Below, piece by piece: positions 54,204 to 64,000 of a stretch of 64,000 nt of DNA. Below the pieces are notes generated by a model that was given only the letters and a program-made list of their open reading frames with translations, searched no databases and was not told where the DNA came from. The DNA lies in NCBI GenBank assembly GCA_030562195.1, contig CM060202.1, positions 32,850,599 through 32,914,598 of the forward strand, in the 5' to 3' direction. This stretch comes from Nipponacmea schrenckii. Lineage: Eukaryota > Mollusca > Gastropoda > Lottiidae. The first letter of the stretch is position 1, and each line of letters begins with the position of its first letter. A program made the position numbers and the translations under genes.

Positions 54204-54625
54204 GGATCATTATCTACCTCATCTTGGAGACCGATTTTTAAATTTCTTACTTTTTTTCGAATTATTCAATTTTTAATTTTTTCAAAATTAGGTCACTTTA
54301 ACGTCTACGGAAGGTGTGACCCACTTCTTTGAACGCACTGTGAAAAATAGTCATTTGCAAAACAAAGCATAAAACCTATAATTGTTAGTTGATAAATACA
54401 TTGAAGTTTTCAAATCTGAAAATCCGGTCGAAATCGAACTAAAAATAGACTTGCTAAAGCAAAAAAATCTCAACCTCCGGTCAGAGATAGAACTTCCGGT
54501 TTTGTTTTATTTGATAATAGAAATTATTCTAAGATCAACTGTAGATTTAGAATTTCTGTACCTTTTACCAGTTTGTCTGCAAACTCATCCAAGAATCGCA
54601 ACAAACAAAAAAATAAAATAATCCG
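54204..54625. repeat. Rearranged V-family fragment
   Basis: The first 120 bases (54204-54325) match 43053-43172 in the same direction. From about 54380 the match is to 42420-42640 in the opposite direction. The turning point (54328-54375) holds one arm of the tail hairpin (GAACGCACTG) followed by the reverse complement of the usual tail block. An inversion has formed at the hairpin. Confidence 0.6.
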
Positions 54626-55090
54626 AACGATTACAATGCGTTTTCGACTAAATCGTCGAAATACGTAATAAATACAAAGTCGCAATGATGATCAAAATAG
54701 CTATTGTTATACATCATTGGAAAGAGAAAATCAAGTCCATTTCATGAAAAAAGGCTATTTCTGTCATTTTTGACAGAGCTGTTTAAAAATCACAATTTTC
54801 AAATGGTCGAAAAAACGGAGATGAGCATCGGATTGAATAACCTTTAAAATTAGTAATTTGTTAATATTTACAATATTCTTGTAATATTGTTAACAATGTA
54901 ATATGTGGGAGATCAAATTATGGCTTTGACTTTGACTTGCTAGACATTTGGGTAATTAAAAGGTCCAAAATCAAATCACGGAGATGTATTTTATCTCCAA
55001 TCCGCATATTTTAACTGAACATGTTACCAGTAATATTATTTCGGACGTTGTTCTTCATTGTGCCTCAAATATTTGATTTGCCTTTGAACA
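54626..55090. other. No gene seen
   Basis: AT-rich intergenic DNA without conserved protein motifs. The bases 54800-54840 faintly resemble a cassette module (CAATTTTCAAATGG). Confidence 0.5.
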
Positions 55091-55513
55091 GCCTATTTTA
55101 TCCCATACTTGACATGAAAAATAACAATTTCAAATTTGTTTTAGATGAGTTTTTTTCTCATGTACTATGTCTGTGATGCCTTCTAGATCAAAAACAAAAT
55201 TTCAAATTTTTAGTTGGATAAAAGTGATATTCTTGTAGACCATTGAATACAGCCCAATGAATAAACATAATATTGGTATTCGATGGGCGGGGCCAAAGGC
55301 TGTCATCGTTTAACGCATTTGCTTATTTCCATTAGAACCATTTGTTTTAGATGAGTTTTTTTTCTTATGTACTATGTCTGTGATGGATACTAGATTGCCA
55401 TTGAGAACTATTTTGGTATTCGATGGGCGGGGCCAGAGGGTACACAAGACCAAAATTCATCTAAAACAAATTGAAATTTATATTTTTCATATTAGGTATA
55501 GGATAAATAGGTT
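55091..55513. mobile_element. Foldback/MITE-like element, about 420 bp
   Basis: Imperfect terminal inverted repeats of about 60 bases: 55091-55153 against 55452-55513 (TTGTTTTAGATGA(G/A)TTTT shared). The interior has a partial direct duplication: GGTATTCGATGGGCGGGGCC at 55276 and 55421, and TTGTTTTAGATGAGTTTTTT at 55137 and 55340. Confidence 0.55.
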
Positions 55514-55666
55514 ATCCAATGGCTAACTAGTGGATATGGTTTTTATGCCACTCGTGCTAAAGATATTTTCACTCGTGGCTACTCCACTCGTGAAAGTATC
55601 ACAAGCACTCGTTGCTTAAAAACCATATCCAATCGTAGCCATAGGATAACGTCTATTTATCCTATA
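55497..55666. mobile_element. Palindromic foldback element, 170 bp
   Basis: Ends TATAGGATAAATAG and CTATTTATCCTATA; the inner arms GGATATGGTTTTTA and TAAAAACCATATCC also pair. The centre repeats CACTCGTG about five times. It overlaps the right end of the larger foldback element. Confidence 0.65.
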
Positions 55667-56030
55667 GCTCCACGAGAGGTAACCCACTGCTCTCCAATCT
55701 TTATTGATATAGACGCAGGAGATTGATCATACTCTGTATATTCCTTCCAAAAGACTTAATTCAATATCAAAGTTTTTTGTAAAAGTTATGAGTGGTAAAA
55801 ATAAAAAGATGTTTTAAACTACATATGGAATACATTTATTGAATCTAACCTTTATAAGCAGTATTTTGTTAACAATATTCTTAAATTATTTGAATAATTT
55901 TCAGTTGGACTGATGAAATAGATTAACCATTTTTTTTATTATTTTGTATTTCGCAAAGATCAAATTACCTTCCTTATCGAAGTTGGTTCAAACGGTTGAT
56001 ATTAATAACAAAACGTGTATTATGACTAGT
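55667..56030. other. No gene seen
   Basis: AT-rich DNA between the foldback element and the cassette module; nothing recognisable. Confidence 0.5.
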
Positions 56031-56206
56031 TTCTGAGAGCTATAAAACCGGAAGTAAACATAGGAGAACAAAGATGAACATACTATTGGATAGATTTGAT
56101 CAAGAGGTATATCTTGTATTCAGGCCTCGATGTCTTCAAAGGTCAAGGTCACAAGGTATGAGCCTTGAAACTTTTAACAATTACTGAAAAAATTCAACCG
56201 GAAATT
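56031..56206 (+). repeat. Isolated cassette module
   Basis: Matches the third module of Z cassettes: AAAACCGGAAGTAAACAT, then ATTGGATAGAT, CAAAGGTCAAGGTCACAAGG, and ending ACTGAAAAAATTCAACCGGA. It stops where the first W unit begins. Confidence 0.65.
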
Positions 56207-56939
56207 GAACAGTATTGATGTAGTGCGTGTCCCTTTTTAACCGCTGTTAATATTCATTCGATAGATAAATTGATCGCAGTGGAAAGACGTACTAAGATGG
56301 CTGTACTAAAGTAGAGCAAATTAAGGGTTTATATTTAGGTTTAGGAAAAACGTTCCAATTTATTCAGTAACAGACCAAAAATTAATATCTTGGGCATTGA
56401 AAATGTTGTTGTAACTATTATAGTTGCTGAAGACTACTCGTTACATAATCATAATTTTTTAAAATTACGAAAACAAAGCAAGCAACTAGCACCGTGAACA
56501 GTATTGATGTAGCGCGTGTCCCTTTTTAACCGCTGTTAATATTCATTCGATAGATAAATTAATCGTAGTGGAAAGACGTACTAAGATGGCTGTACTAAAG
56601 TAGAGAAAATTAAGGGTTTATATTTAGGTTTAGCAAAAACGTTCCAATTTATTCAGTAACAGACCAAAAATTAATATCTTGGGCATTGAAAATGTTGTAA
56701 CTTTTATAGTTGCTGAAGACTACTCGTTACATAATCATAATTTTTAAAAATTACGAAAACAAAGCAGTGTGTTCGATAGAACACACTGCAACTAGAACCG
56801 TGAACAGTATTGATGTAGTGCGTTTCCCTTTTTAACCTGTTAATATTCATTCGATAGATAAATTAATCGTAGTGGAAAGACGTACTAAGATGGCTGTACT
56901 AAAGTAGAGCAAATTAAGGGTTTATATTTGAAAGGAATA
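56207..56939 (+). repeat. W-family mini-cassettes, 2.4 tandem copies
   Basis: Units of 289 and 306 bases plus a 138-base partial, starting at 56207, 56496 and 56802. Head (CTAG)(C/A)ACCGTGAACAG; tail AAAACAAAGCAGTG-hairpin-CAACTAG. The hairpin at 56764-56789 is GCAGTGTGTTC with GAACACACTGC. In the first unit the hairpin has collapsed to AAAGCAAGCAACTAG. These are almost only head plus tail, as though internally deleted cassettes. Confidence 0.75.
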
Positions 56940-57431
56940 ACCAGCATACGAGTAAATTCAAGTATTATCAATCTGACCTCGCGTACAAAACGTAAATTTT
57001 GCTACTTACTTCGGTCAGATGCATAATTATGATAGCGTCATCTTAGACTATTTTATTTTTGATAAAAATAAACGACTGGTCACATAATAAATTACATACA
57101 AATTACAAAAAGACAAACAAATCATTAAGAATATCACAAAAGGCATTCTGTTAACATACACAACATTATACAATTAAAAAAATATTTGAGAGTTTGATAA
57201 ATTACCGTAATTACATTATTTTCCTAATTACTTCATAAGTTTTGATTGTAAGTTATTTCCCTTGTCGATGTTGAATTGACGAAGAACTTTTAAAATATGA
57301 AAAAAATTAGCAGGGCTTATTTGCAATACGAATTGAGACACTATGATTCGTAAATATAAATCAGACATTATAAGATATGCACTTACGACAAAATATATAA
57401 CGAGATTTCTTTATCAAAAATAATACCGTAC
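56940..57431. other. No gene seen
   Basis: AT-rich, without protein motifs; borders the hairpin terminus of the virus-like element. Confidence 0.5.
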
Positions 57432-57523
57432 TAGTAGTAATAGAGTTTACAGATATCCGGCACCCTGCGCTTCGCTCCGCTCCGCTCTGAGCTACCGGAT
57501 ATCTGTAAGCTCATATACTACTA
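57432..57523. repeat. Palindromic hairpin terminus (element copy 2)
   Basis: Arms 57432-57460 and 57495-57523 pair over 29 positions with about four mismatches, around a 34-base loop rich in CGCTCCGCTC. Loop orientation is the same as in copy 1. The ORF start codon follows 36 bases after it, with TTTTAAATAA as a possible TATA-like signal. Confidence 0.8.
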
Positions 57524-57559
57524 TTTGCCCACCCGCCCTCCCTTTTAAATAACCAAAAA

Positions 57560-58330
57560 ATGTCTTTAATAAACATTCACTCCCCTACAACATATTTCGG
57601 ATCAGGAGACATTCAAGAATCTCTAACTAAACTTCCCGGTTTCCCATGGGCTAAATATAAAGGTGAGAAACATCTTCCAGGTCATAATTACACTAGTCCA
57701 GGAACTAGGTTAGATTTACGATTGGATAAAAATGATAATCCAAAACCAGGTGAAGAACCTGTTAATAGAGTTGATGATGCTGCACTTAAACACGACAAAC
57801 TATTCATAAATGAAGACTTACAATTTCGACACGAAGCAGATAAACAAATGATTAAAGAATTAGAATCCATTCCAAATCCCACTTTTAGAGAAAAAGTTGA
57901 AAGAGCATTAATCATAAGATTATTAAAATCAAAAATGAAATTAGGTATGGGATTAGCAGATGAAATTCATAAAGAATTCAGAAAAACTAAAAACTTTTTA
58001 AAAGTGAAAGTATTTGCCAAAGACGATATATGGTCTGCAGATTTAATTAATATGCCCCCAGAAAGAGGTTATAAATATTGCTTAACAGTTATAGATTTAT
58101 ATACAAGATACGCTTTAGGACTAACTGTTACAAAAACATTTGAAACAATAATGAAACATAGAAAACCCAAAAAGTTATGGGTAGATCAAGGAACAGAATT
58201 TTATAATAAAAATATGAAATCTTTAGGGTTTGAAATTTACAGTACATATAACGAAGGTAAAGCTGTAGTAATTGAGAGATTTAACAGAACTCTAAAAAAG
58301 AAAAATTATTCAAAAAGTTCACAGAATTGA
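57560..58330 (+). pseudogene. Phospholipase A2-integrase fusion ORF
   Basis: 256 residues in one frame. Residues 40-130: parvovirus VP1-type PLA2 domain, with HNYTSPGTR (calcium loop, Gly changed to Ser), PVNRVDDAALKHDKLF (catalytic His78-Asp79; usual Tyr is Phe), RHEADK and KSKMKLGMG. Residues 131-250: retroviral/Polinton-type integrase, with DDIWSADLIN (Asp161), YKYCLTVIDLYTRYALGL, KKLWVDQGTEFYNKN (Asp209) and VVIERFNRTLK (Glu239). The Asp-Glu spacing is a few residues shorter than usual. PLA2 domains help virions breach endosomes; integrases insert the genome. In known adintovirus-like elements these are normally separate genes. A frameshift near 58310 ends the frame. Old virus-like copy, probably inactive. 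Confidence 0.8.
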
Positions 58331-58518
58331 ATTCTCGAAAATGGCTTAAAATATTACCTATTGTTGTCGATGAATATAATAATAAAATTCATTTATCTAT
58401 AAAAGTTATTGATAAAGTTAATAAAACTTCACCACCAACTTACAGTTTAGTAGATTTACATGGTGAAGAAATCTTGGGTAGATTTTATCAAAACGAACTT
58501 CAAAAAACTGATTTTTAA
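58327..58518 (+). pseudogene. Integrase C-terminal piece after frameshift
   Basis: LNSRKWLKILPIVVDEYNNK and IHLSI, then directly KTSPPTYSLVDLHGEEILGR and FYQNELQKTDF. The post-core helix and the terminal PPTY...L-x-G-E-E-I-x-G-x-FY-x-x-ELQK segment are clear. About 50 residues of the SH3-like DNA-binding part that should lie between them are missing. No chromodomain follows, unlike the integrase at 13 kb. Stop at 58516-58518. Confidence 0.75.
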
Positions 58519-58521
58519 AAA

Positions 58522-58935
58522 ATGATTACCTTTGAAGAATTCTTACAAAAATACGGAACTGATACTACCACAAATTTTCAATTATTCAGATGGGCAGAAG
58601 AATTAAACATAAAACCTTTTTACTATTGTATGCGTGATGAAATATCATCTCTAAAAAATAAAACACAGTTTTATGCTATAACTAATATCCATACTTCAGA
58701 TCAAAAAGGTGTTCATCATTCTGCTTTATTCAAAGGGGATTCAATGTATTTATTTGATTCATATGGATTAGATCCAACTAAAGAAATTATTGATTTAAAT
58801 TATGGTCCAATAAAATGTTCTACTTTTCAAATTCAAAAACCAGGAGATAAATTTTGTGGTCAACTTTCTCTTTGGGTTTTATATCAATTAAGTTTAGGTA
58901 AACCATTTGAACAAATAGTATTAAATCTTGTTTAA
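58522..58935 (+). CDS. Adenain-like cysteine protease
   Basis: 137 residues, intact, starting 4 bases after the integrase stop. GVHHSALFKGDSMYLFDSYG gives the catalytic His (65) and Asp (79). IQKPGDKFCGQLSLWVLYQL gives the Gln (105) and nucleophile Cys (112). The H-D/E-Q-C order and C-G-x-x-S/W-x-L-x-x-L pattern match the maturation protease shared by adenoviruses, Polintons and adintoviruses, which cleaves capsid precursors. Slightly shorter than adenain at the N-terminus. Tight spacing suggests a shared transcript with the PLA2-integrase ORF. Confidence 0.75.
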   Translation: MITFEEFLQKYGTDTTTNFQLFRWAEELNIKPFYYCMRDEISSLKNKTQFYAITNIHTSDQKGVHHSALFKGDSMYLFDSYGLDPTKEIIDLNYGPIKCSTFQIQKPGDKFCGQLSLWVLYQLSLGKPFEQIVLNLV

Positions 58936-58939
58936 AAAA

Positions 58940-58996
58940 ATGGCAAATAAATTTGGTCTAGGAAACTTAAAGAATGAAGCTCCAAAGAGCGGATAA
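58940..58996 (+). pseudogene. Truncated third ORF of the virus-like element
   Basis: MANKFGLGNLKNEAPKSG then stop. It begins 4 bases after the protease stop, as expected for the next gene of the cluster. Homology to the X cassette begins at GATAAACTG (58992), so the stop codon is supplied by the cassette and the element is broken here. Confidence 0.5.
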
Positions 58997-59974
58997 ACTG
59001 TAATAAGATTCAATATGAATTTTTGTTATTTATAAATTAGTTCACGTGACAGAGCTCTTTAAAAATAAAAATCACAAATTTCAATCGGTTATAAAACCGG
59101 AAGTAGACATCGGACAACACATATGAATATATCATTGAATAGATATCATCAAGGGCAATAACTTGTGTTCAGGTCACAAGGTCACCAAAGGTCAAGGTCA
59201 CGAAATACGGGCCTTTGAAATTTTGGTCATTACCAAAAAAATTAAAATGGAAATAAAAGAACATCAAAATCAAAATTCAAAAATCGGCTCCCAAACATAA
59301 TTGCGCAATCGACTCTAGTCATAAGATATGAAAAAATAATGAAAATCGCTTTATCACCTGAGGCCCCATTTTTAATTTTACAAAAGTTTAACATTTCAAT
59401 ATGGCGGCTTATCTTTTGCTTCCGGTCCGGATTTTTTCATCTTCGTTTTTTTGTATGACTATTTCTAGCATATTGCAAAAATAATTTTTGAAATTTCTTG
59501 AGAATTCCGGAAATTATTTTTTAATTTTCAAAAGCGAATAACTTCGAAACCGGAAGTGATGTCGAAAATTTGAATAATGATTTTTGATCGCATTAAAAGT
59601 TTCTATCTACCTATAAGTTTTCAAGTGGATGGGAATAAAATTGTAGAAGTTGAAAAAAAAGCAAAAATTGAAATTAAAAAAAGTCAGCTACAAAAGTAAT
59701 GAAGCTAGCAGTTTTAAACTGCAGTTAAATAGCTAGCAGTTTAAAGAAGCTAACAAAAGTAGTTTCGTAAAAATAAGTTGGAATATAGAGGTAATAACGA
59801 GCAAAAACCAAAATAACGCCATTGTCCACAGCTCGTTTCCGGTTGGCCTAAATGACGTCATTTTACATTCACCTGATGGTAGTCTCGCAGTTTGAATAAT
59901 AAACAGCAACAGGAAGTTTGTAGTTAGTTGCCTTCTTAGAGAACGATCGAAGGTAAAATTCGAAAAAAAACAAA
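58992..59974 (+). repeat. X-family cassette, 3' part, plus orientation
   Basis: Begins in mid-cassette (TAATAAGATTCAATATGAAT) and runs through E-box TCACGTGA (59043-59050), the half-site cluster at 59170-59200, YY1-like ATGGCGGC, CRE TGACGTCA (59852-59859) and tail TTCGAAAAAAAACAAA. Opposite orientation to the X copies at 32-47 kb. Broken at its 5' side by the virus-like element. Confidence 0.8.
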
Positions 59975-61324
59975 CTAGAGCCGTACTCCTAACGGCACTG
60001 AAGCAGTGCGTTCCATCCAGGGATACGTTCGTTAAGCAAAAGACAGAAAGGGTATATTAAAAAAATGTGCATTATAAATGGATTTGGATTTCATAACAAA
60101 CGCTCCTATACCCCCTCCCATTCCCCCCCTTTCCCCCTCCCCATCCTTAGCCCTCATCATTAATTAAGATAGGTAATATGTTAAAATCATAATAAAAAAA
60201 ATGGATAAAGGGTCGTTTAATCAAAAAAAGATCGCCGAAACTCATATTTTGTAAATCGCCCAAACGCAGAGAATAATATCCAATGGATTGTTTCATATAT
60301 TAAATTCGCAATTTTCAGATGGCGATGAAACCAAAAGTACACACTGTACAACATAGCATTGGATAGATCTTCTCGAGAGCTATCACGTTTGTACAGGTCA
60401 AAAATTCGTCAAAGGTCAACGTCACAATATACGACCCTTCAAAGTTTTTAAAAATTTTAATCGTAAAAAAATCAAAATCAAAATCGAAATTCAAAAATCG
60501 GTTTCCATATATATTTCGTCAATCGGTTATAGATTCTATATACATCAAAATAACACAAATCGAATTATTCCCCGAGACCCTATTTCGATTTAAAGAAAAA
60601 CACGCACAGTTAGTATAGAAGAAAGAACAAAATTTTGAAATTTTTAAACGCGCAATTTTGATTAAAATACCAAGTGTGATATATTAATAGAAAGATGAGA
60701 TTAAGCGTAAAAGGAATATGTAAGAAATTCTGTCCTATGTAAATTGGGTCACGTGATAGAGCTCTTGAAAGTTAAAATTCGTGATTTTCAATTGGCTGCA
60801 AAACCGGAAGTAAACATCGGACAACAAAAGTGGGGATACCATTGGGCAGATATAATGAAGGGCAATAACTTTTGTTCGGGTCAAAAGGTCATCAAAGGTC
60901 AAGGTCAAGAAATATGACCGGTTAAAGTTTTGACAATTACTGAAAAAATTCAACCGGAAATAAAAGAAAAGCAAAATGTAGAAGTTGAAAAAAACGCAAA
61001 AATTAAAAATAAAAAAGTCAGCGACAAAGTTGGGAAATGTATAATTCTTAAATTGCTATCTTGTAAACAAAGATTGAATGTAATAAACAAAGAAAACCCG
61101 ATCAACTTTGATTGAAAACTAGCGTCGCAAATGAGAAAAAACCTAAAATTAGTCATAACGTCGTACGTCATTTCCGGTTGGACAAAATGGCGTGAAAACA
61201 CATTCACCTGATTTAGTCTCGCGGCATTTACAGGAGAAATGTTAACAGTTTGTACGTGGCACTTGTAGTTTGGGCTGAGGACTCTGACCAGAATTCGAAA
61301 AAAAAAAAAAAAAAAAAAAAAAAA
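59975..61324 (+). repeat. Z-family cassette, two modules missing (1350 bp)
   Basis: Head CTAGAGCCGTACTCC. Module 1 passes directly into module 2 near 60355 (ACAACATAGCATTGGATAGA), and module 3 passes into module 4 at GCAAAATGTAGAAG (60971). Both joins are at sequences shared by the modules, as unequal exchange would leave. A-tract 61298-61324, no hairpin. Confidence 0.85.
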
Positions 61325-63161
61325 TAGAGCCGTACTCCTAACGGCACTGAAGCAGTGCGTTCCATCCAGGGATACGTTCGTTAAGCAAAAGACAGAAAGG
61401 GTATATTAAAAAAATGTGCATTATAAATGGATTTGGATTTCATAACAAACGCTCCTATGCCCCCTCCCTTTCCCCCCCCCCCCTTTCCCCCTCCCCATCC
61501 TTAGCCCTCATCATCAATTAAGATAGGTAATATGTTAAAATCATAATTAAAAAAATGGATAAAGGGTCGTTTAATCAAAAAAAGATCGCCGAAACTCATA
61601 TTTTGTAAATGGCCCAAACGCAGAGAATAATATCCAATGGATTGTTTCATATATTAAATTCGCAATTTTCAGATGGCGATGAAACCAAAAGTACACATTG
61701 TACAACATAGCATTGGATAGACATTGTCGAAAGCTATATACTTTGTACAAATCAAAAGGTCACTAATGGTTTAAGTTGTCGTAAGTTGCCAGGGTATAAC
61801 ATTGAGACACCACATAATAGCGCGGCTTAAGATTTTATTATTTATATTGAATAGAGTTCCGTCCCTTAGACCACTATTCCACTCAACTGTATATTATTGT
61901 TGCATAAGAGATACAATTTAAAATTCTAAAGATTGTAATTTCGTTCCAAATATTCAATATTTACATCACCCACAACAGGAAGTAAACCACAATTTCATTT
62001 ATTTAATATATATAAAATCTTTGAATCATTTTAACTGGATGTAGAACGATTAAACTAAAAAATAAACTTGGATCGCTGAAACTCATATCTTGTAGATCGC
62101 CCAAACGCAACACACATTTAACAGATTGTTTTATAGGGAAAATTCGCAATTTTTAAATGGCGATGAAAGCGGAAATATACATCTTACAGTAAAGCTTTAT
62201 ATATCATTGGATAGATCTTCTCGAGAGCTATCACGTTTGTACAGGTCAAAAATTCGTCAAAGGTCAACGTCACAATATACGACCCTTCAAAGTTTTTAAA
62301 AATTTTAATCGTAAAAAAATCAAAATCAAAATCGAAATTCAAAAATCGGTTTCCATATATATTTCGTCAATCGGTTATAGATTCTATATACATCAAAATA
62401 ACACAAATCGAATTATTCCCCGAGACCCTATTTCGATTTAAAGAAAAACACGCACAGTTAGTATAGAAGAAATAACAAAATTTTGAAATTTTTAAACGCG
62501 CAATTTTGATTAAAATACCAAGTGTGATATATTAATAGAAAGATGAGATTAAGCGTAAAAGGAATATGTAAGAAATTCTGTCCTATGTAAATTGGGTCAC
62601 GTGATAGAGCTCTTGAAAGTTAAAATTCGTGATTTTCAATTGGCTGCAAAACCGGAAGTAAACATCGGACAACAAAAGTGGGGATACCATTGGGCAGATA
62701 TAATGAAGGGCAATAACTTTTGTTCGGGTCAAAAGGTCATCAAAGGTCAAGGTCAAGAAATATGACCGGTTAAAGTTTTGACAATTACTGAAAAAATTCA
62801 ACCGGAAAATAAAAGAAAAGCAAAATGTAGAAGTTGAAAAAAACGCAAAAATTAAAAATAAAAAAGTCAGCGACAAAGTTGGGAAATGTATAATTCTTAA
62901 ATTGCTATCTTGTAAACAAAGATTGAATGTAATAAACAAAGAAAACCCGATCAACTTTGATTGAAAACTAGCGTCGCAAATGAGAAAAAACCTAAAATTA
63001 GTCATAACGTCGTACGTCATTTCCGGTTGGACAAAATGGCGTGAAAACACATTCACCTGATTTAGTCTCGCGGCATTTACAGGAGAAATGTTAACAGTTT
63101 GTACGTGGCACTTGTAGTTTGGGCTGAGGACTCTGACCAGAATTCAAAAAAAAAAAAAAAA
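61325..63161 (+). repeat. Z-family cassette, one module missing (1837 bp)
   Basis: Head lacks the C of CTAG. Modules 1 and 2 are both present, but module 3 joins module 4 at the same GCAAAATGTAGAAG breakpoint as the preceding unit, so the two units share that deletion by descent. A-tract 63145-63160, no hairpin. Confidence 0.85.
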
Positions 63162-64000
63162 CTAGAGCCGTACGCCTAACGGCACTGAAGCAGTGCGTTC
63201 CATCCAGGGATTCGTTCGTTAAGCAAAAGACAAAAAGGGTTTTTTAAAAATAAAAAAATGTGCATCAGAAACGGATTTTGATTTCATAACAAACGCTCCC
63301 ATCCCCCTTTTCCCCCCCTTTCCCCTCTTTGCCCCTCCCCATCCTTAGCCCTCATCATCAATTAAGATAGATAATAAGTTAAAATCATAATAAAAAATGG
63401 ATAGAGGGTCGTTTAATCAAAAAAAGAAATCCGGATCGCCGAAACTCATATTTGTAAATCGCCCAAACGTAGAGAATAATACCCAATACAATGTAGATTG
63501 TTTTATATATTAAATTCGCAATTTTCGGATGGCGATGAAACCAAAAGTAGATATCGTAAAAAAAATATATATATAGCATTGGATAGACAATGTCGAAGCT
63601 ATATACAAATCGAAAGGTCACTAATGGTTAAAGTTGTCTTAAGTCGCCAGGGTATAACATTGAGACACCACATAAATAGCGCGGCCTAACTTTTTAAAAA
63701 TTTATATTGAATAGATTTTCGTCCCTTAGACCATTGTTCCAGTCAATTGTATATTATTGTTGCATAATATAAGAGATAAAATTTAAAATTCTAAAGGTTG
63801 TAATTTCGTTCCAAATATTCAATATTTACATCACCCACAACAGGAAAAACATATATAACAATTTGGGAATCATTTTAACTTGATGTACAACGATTAAACT
63901 AAAAAAAAATTTTCAGATCGCTGAAATTTATATCTTGTAGATCGCCCAAATGCAACACATTAAACAGATTGTTTTATAGGGAAAATTCGCAATTTTCAAA
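63162..64000 (+). repeat. Z-family cassette, cut by window end
   Basis: Head CTAGAGCCGTACGCC as in the array at the window start, C/T-rich stretch at 63298-63345, module 1 and the start of module 2. Nearly identical to 6130-6970. Confidence 0.85.

Noticed and set aside
61200..61245. Possible hammerhead core CTGATTTAGTCTCGCGG in Z cassette tails
   Set aside because: The invariant GA of CUGANGA is missing and the flanking stem is weak.

Overview
This is a eukaryotic, AT-rich, intron- and transposon-dominated scaffold piece, most likely from a mollusc and probably a bivalve. The reasons are the mixture of Polinton/adintovirus-like, Tx1-like, I-like, BEL/Pao, Ty3 and DIRS elements, and the repeated CAAGGGCAATAACT motif that I associate with bivalve intergenic repeats. 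The species call is inference. I see no intact host gene; the nearest candidates are two THAP-domain fragments. Three runs of exactly 500 N (8150-8649, 31453-31952, 49388-49887) look like scaffolding joins, so order and orientation of the four contigs are not guaranteed.

Layout. (1) 1-8149: head-to-tail array, plus orientation, of a roughly 2.3-kb non-coding cassette (called Z here), each made of about four diverged 450-485-bp modules. (2) 8650-12595: THAP fragments, a molluscan-type tandem repeat, a tRNA-like SINE head and a decayed transposase-like gene. (3) 12600-15590 and 28555-29304: minus-strand remains of one Polinton/adintovirus-like element (virion-protein start, small membrane protein, integrase with chromodomain, packaging-type ATPase, zinc-knuckle ORF, DNA polymerase B). 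It is split by an RNase H-bearing I-like LINE (about 16.1-26.9 kb), which is itself split by a Tx1-like LINE (17484-23550) with a perfect 13-bp target duplication. A 1.2-kb inverted-repeat element (27281-28489) sits beside the polymerase fragment. (4) 30-31.3 kb: scrambled BEL/Pao remnant. (5) 31953-47155: mosaic tandem array of at least three more cassette families (X, Y, V), all in minus orientation, each beginning at CTAG and ending in an A-tract, with or without a hairpin. (6) 47.2-54.6 kb: Ty3-like gag-pro-RT start on plus, gap, Ty3-like RT-RNase H-integrase on minus fused head-on to a DIRS-like tyrosine-recombinase element. (7) 54.6-57.4 kb: foldback elements and short W cassettes. (8) 57432-58991: a compact virus-like element with a 92-bp palindromic terminus, a parvovirus-type phospholipase A2 domain in one frame with a retroviral-type integrase, and an adenain-like protease. 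A second terminus plus the first part of the same ORF lies at 49888-50218, inserted in the Ty3 integrase. (9) 58992-64000: X fragment and further Z cassettes, plus orientation.

The most interesting signals are the hairpin-capped PLA2-integrase element, and the CTAG/A-tract cassette arrays. The cassettes share a compensated terminal hairpin and carry dense consensus-like sites for nuclear receptors (AGGTCA), ETS (CCGGAAGT), YY1 (AAGATGGCGGC), CREB (TGACGTCA) and E-box factors (TCACGTGA).
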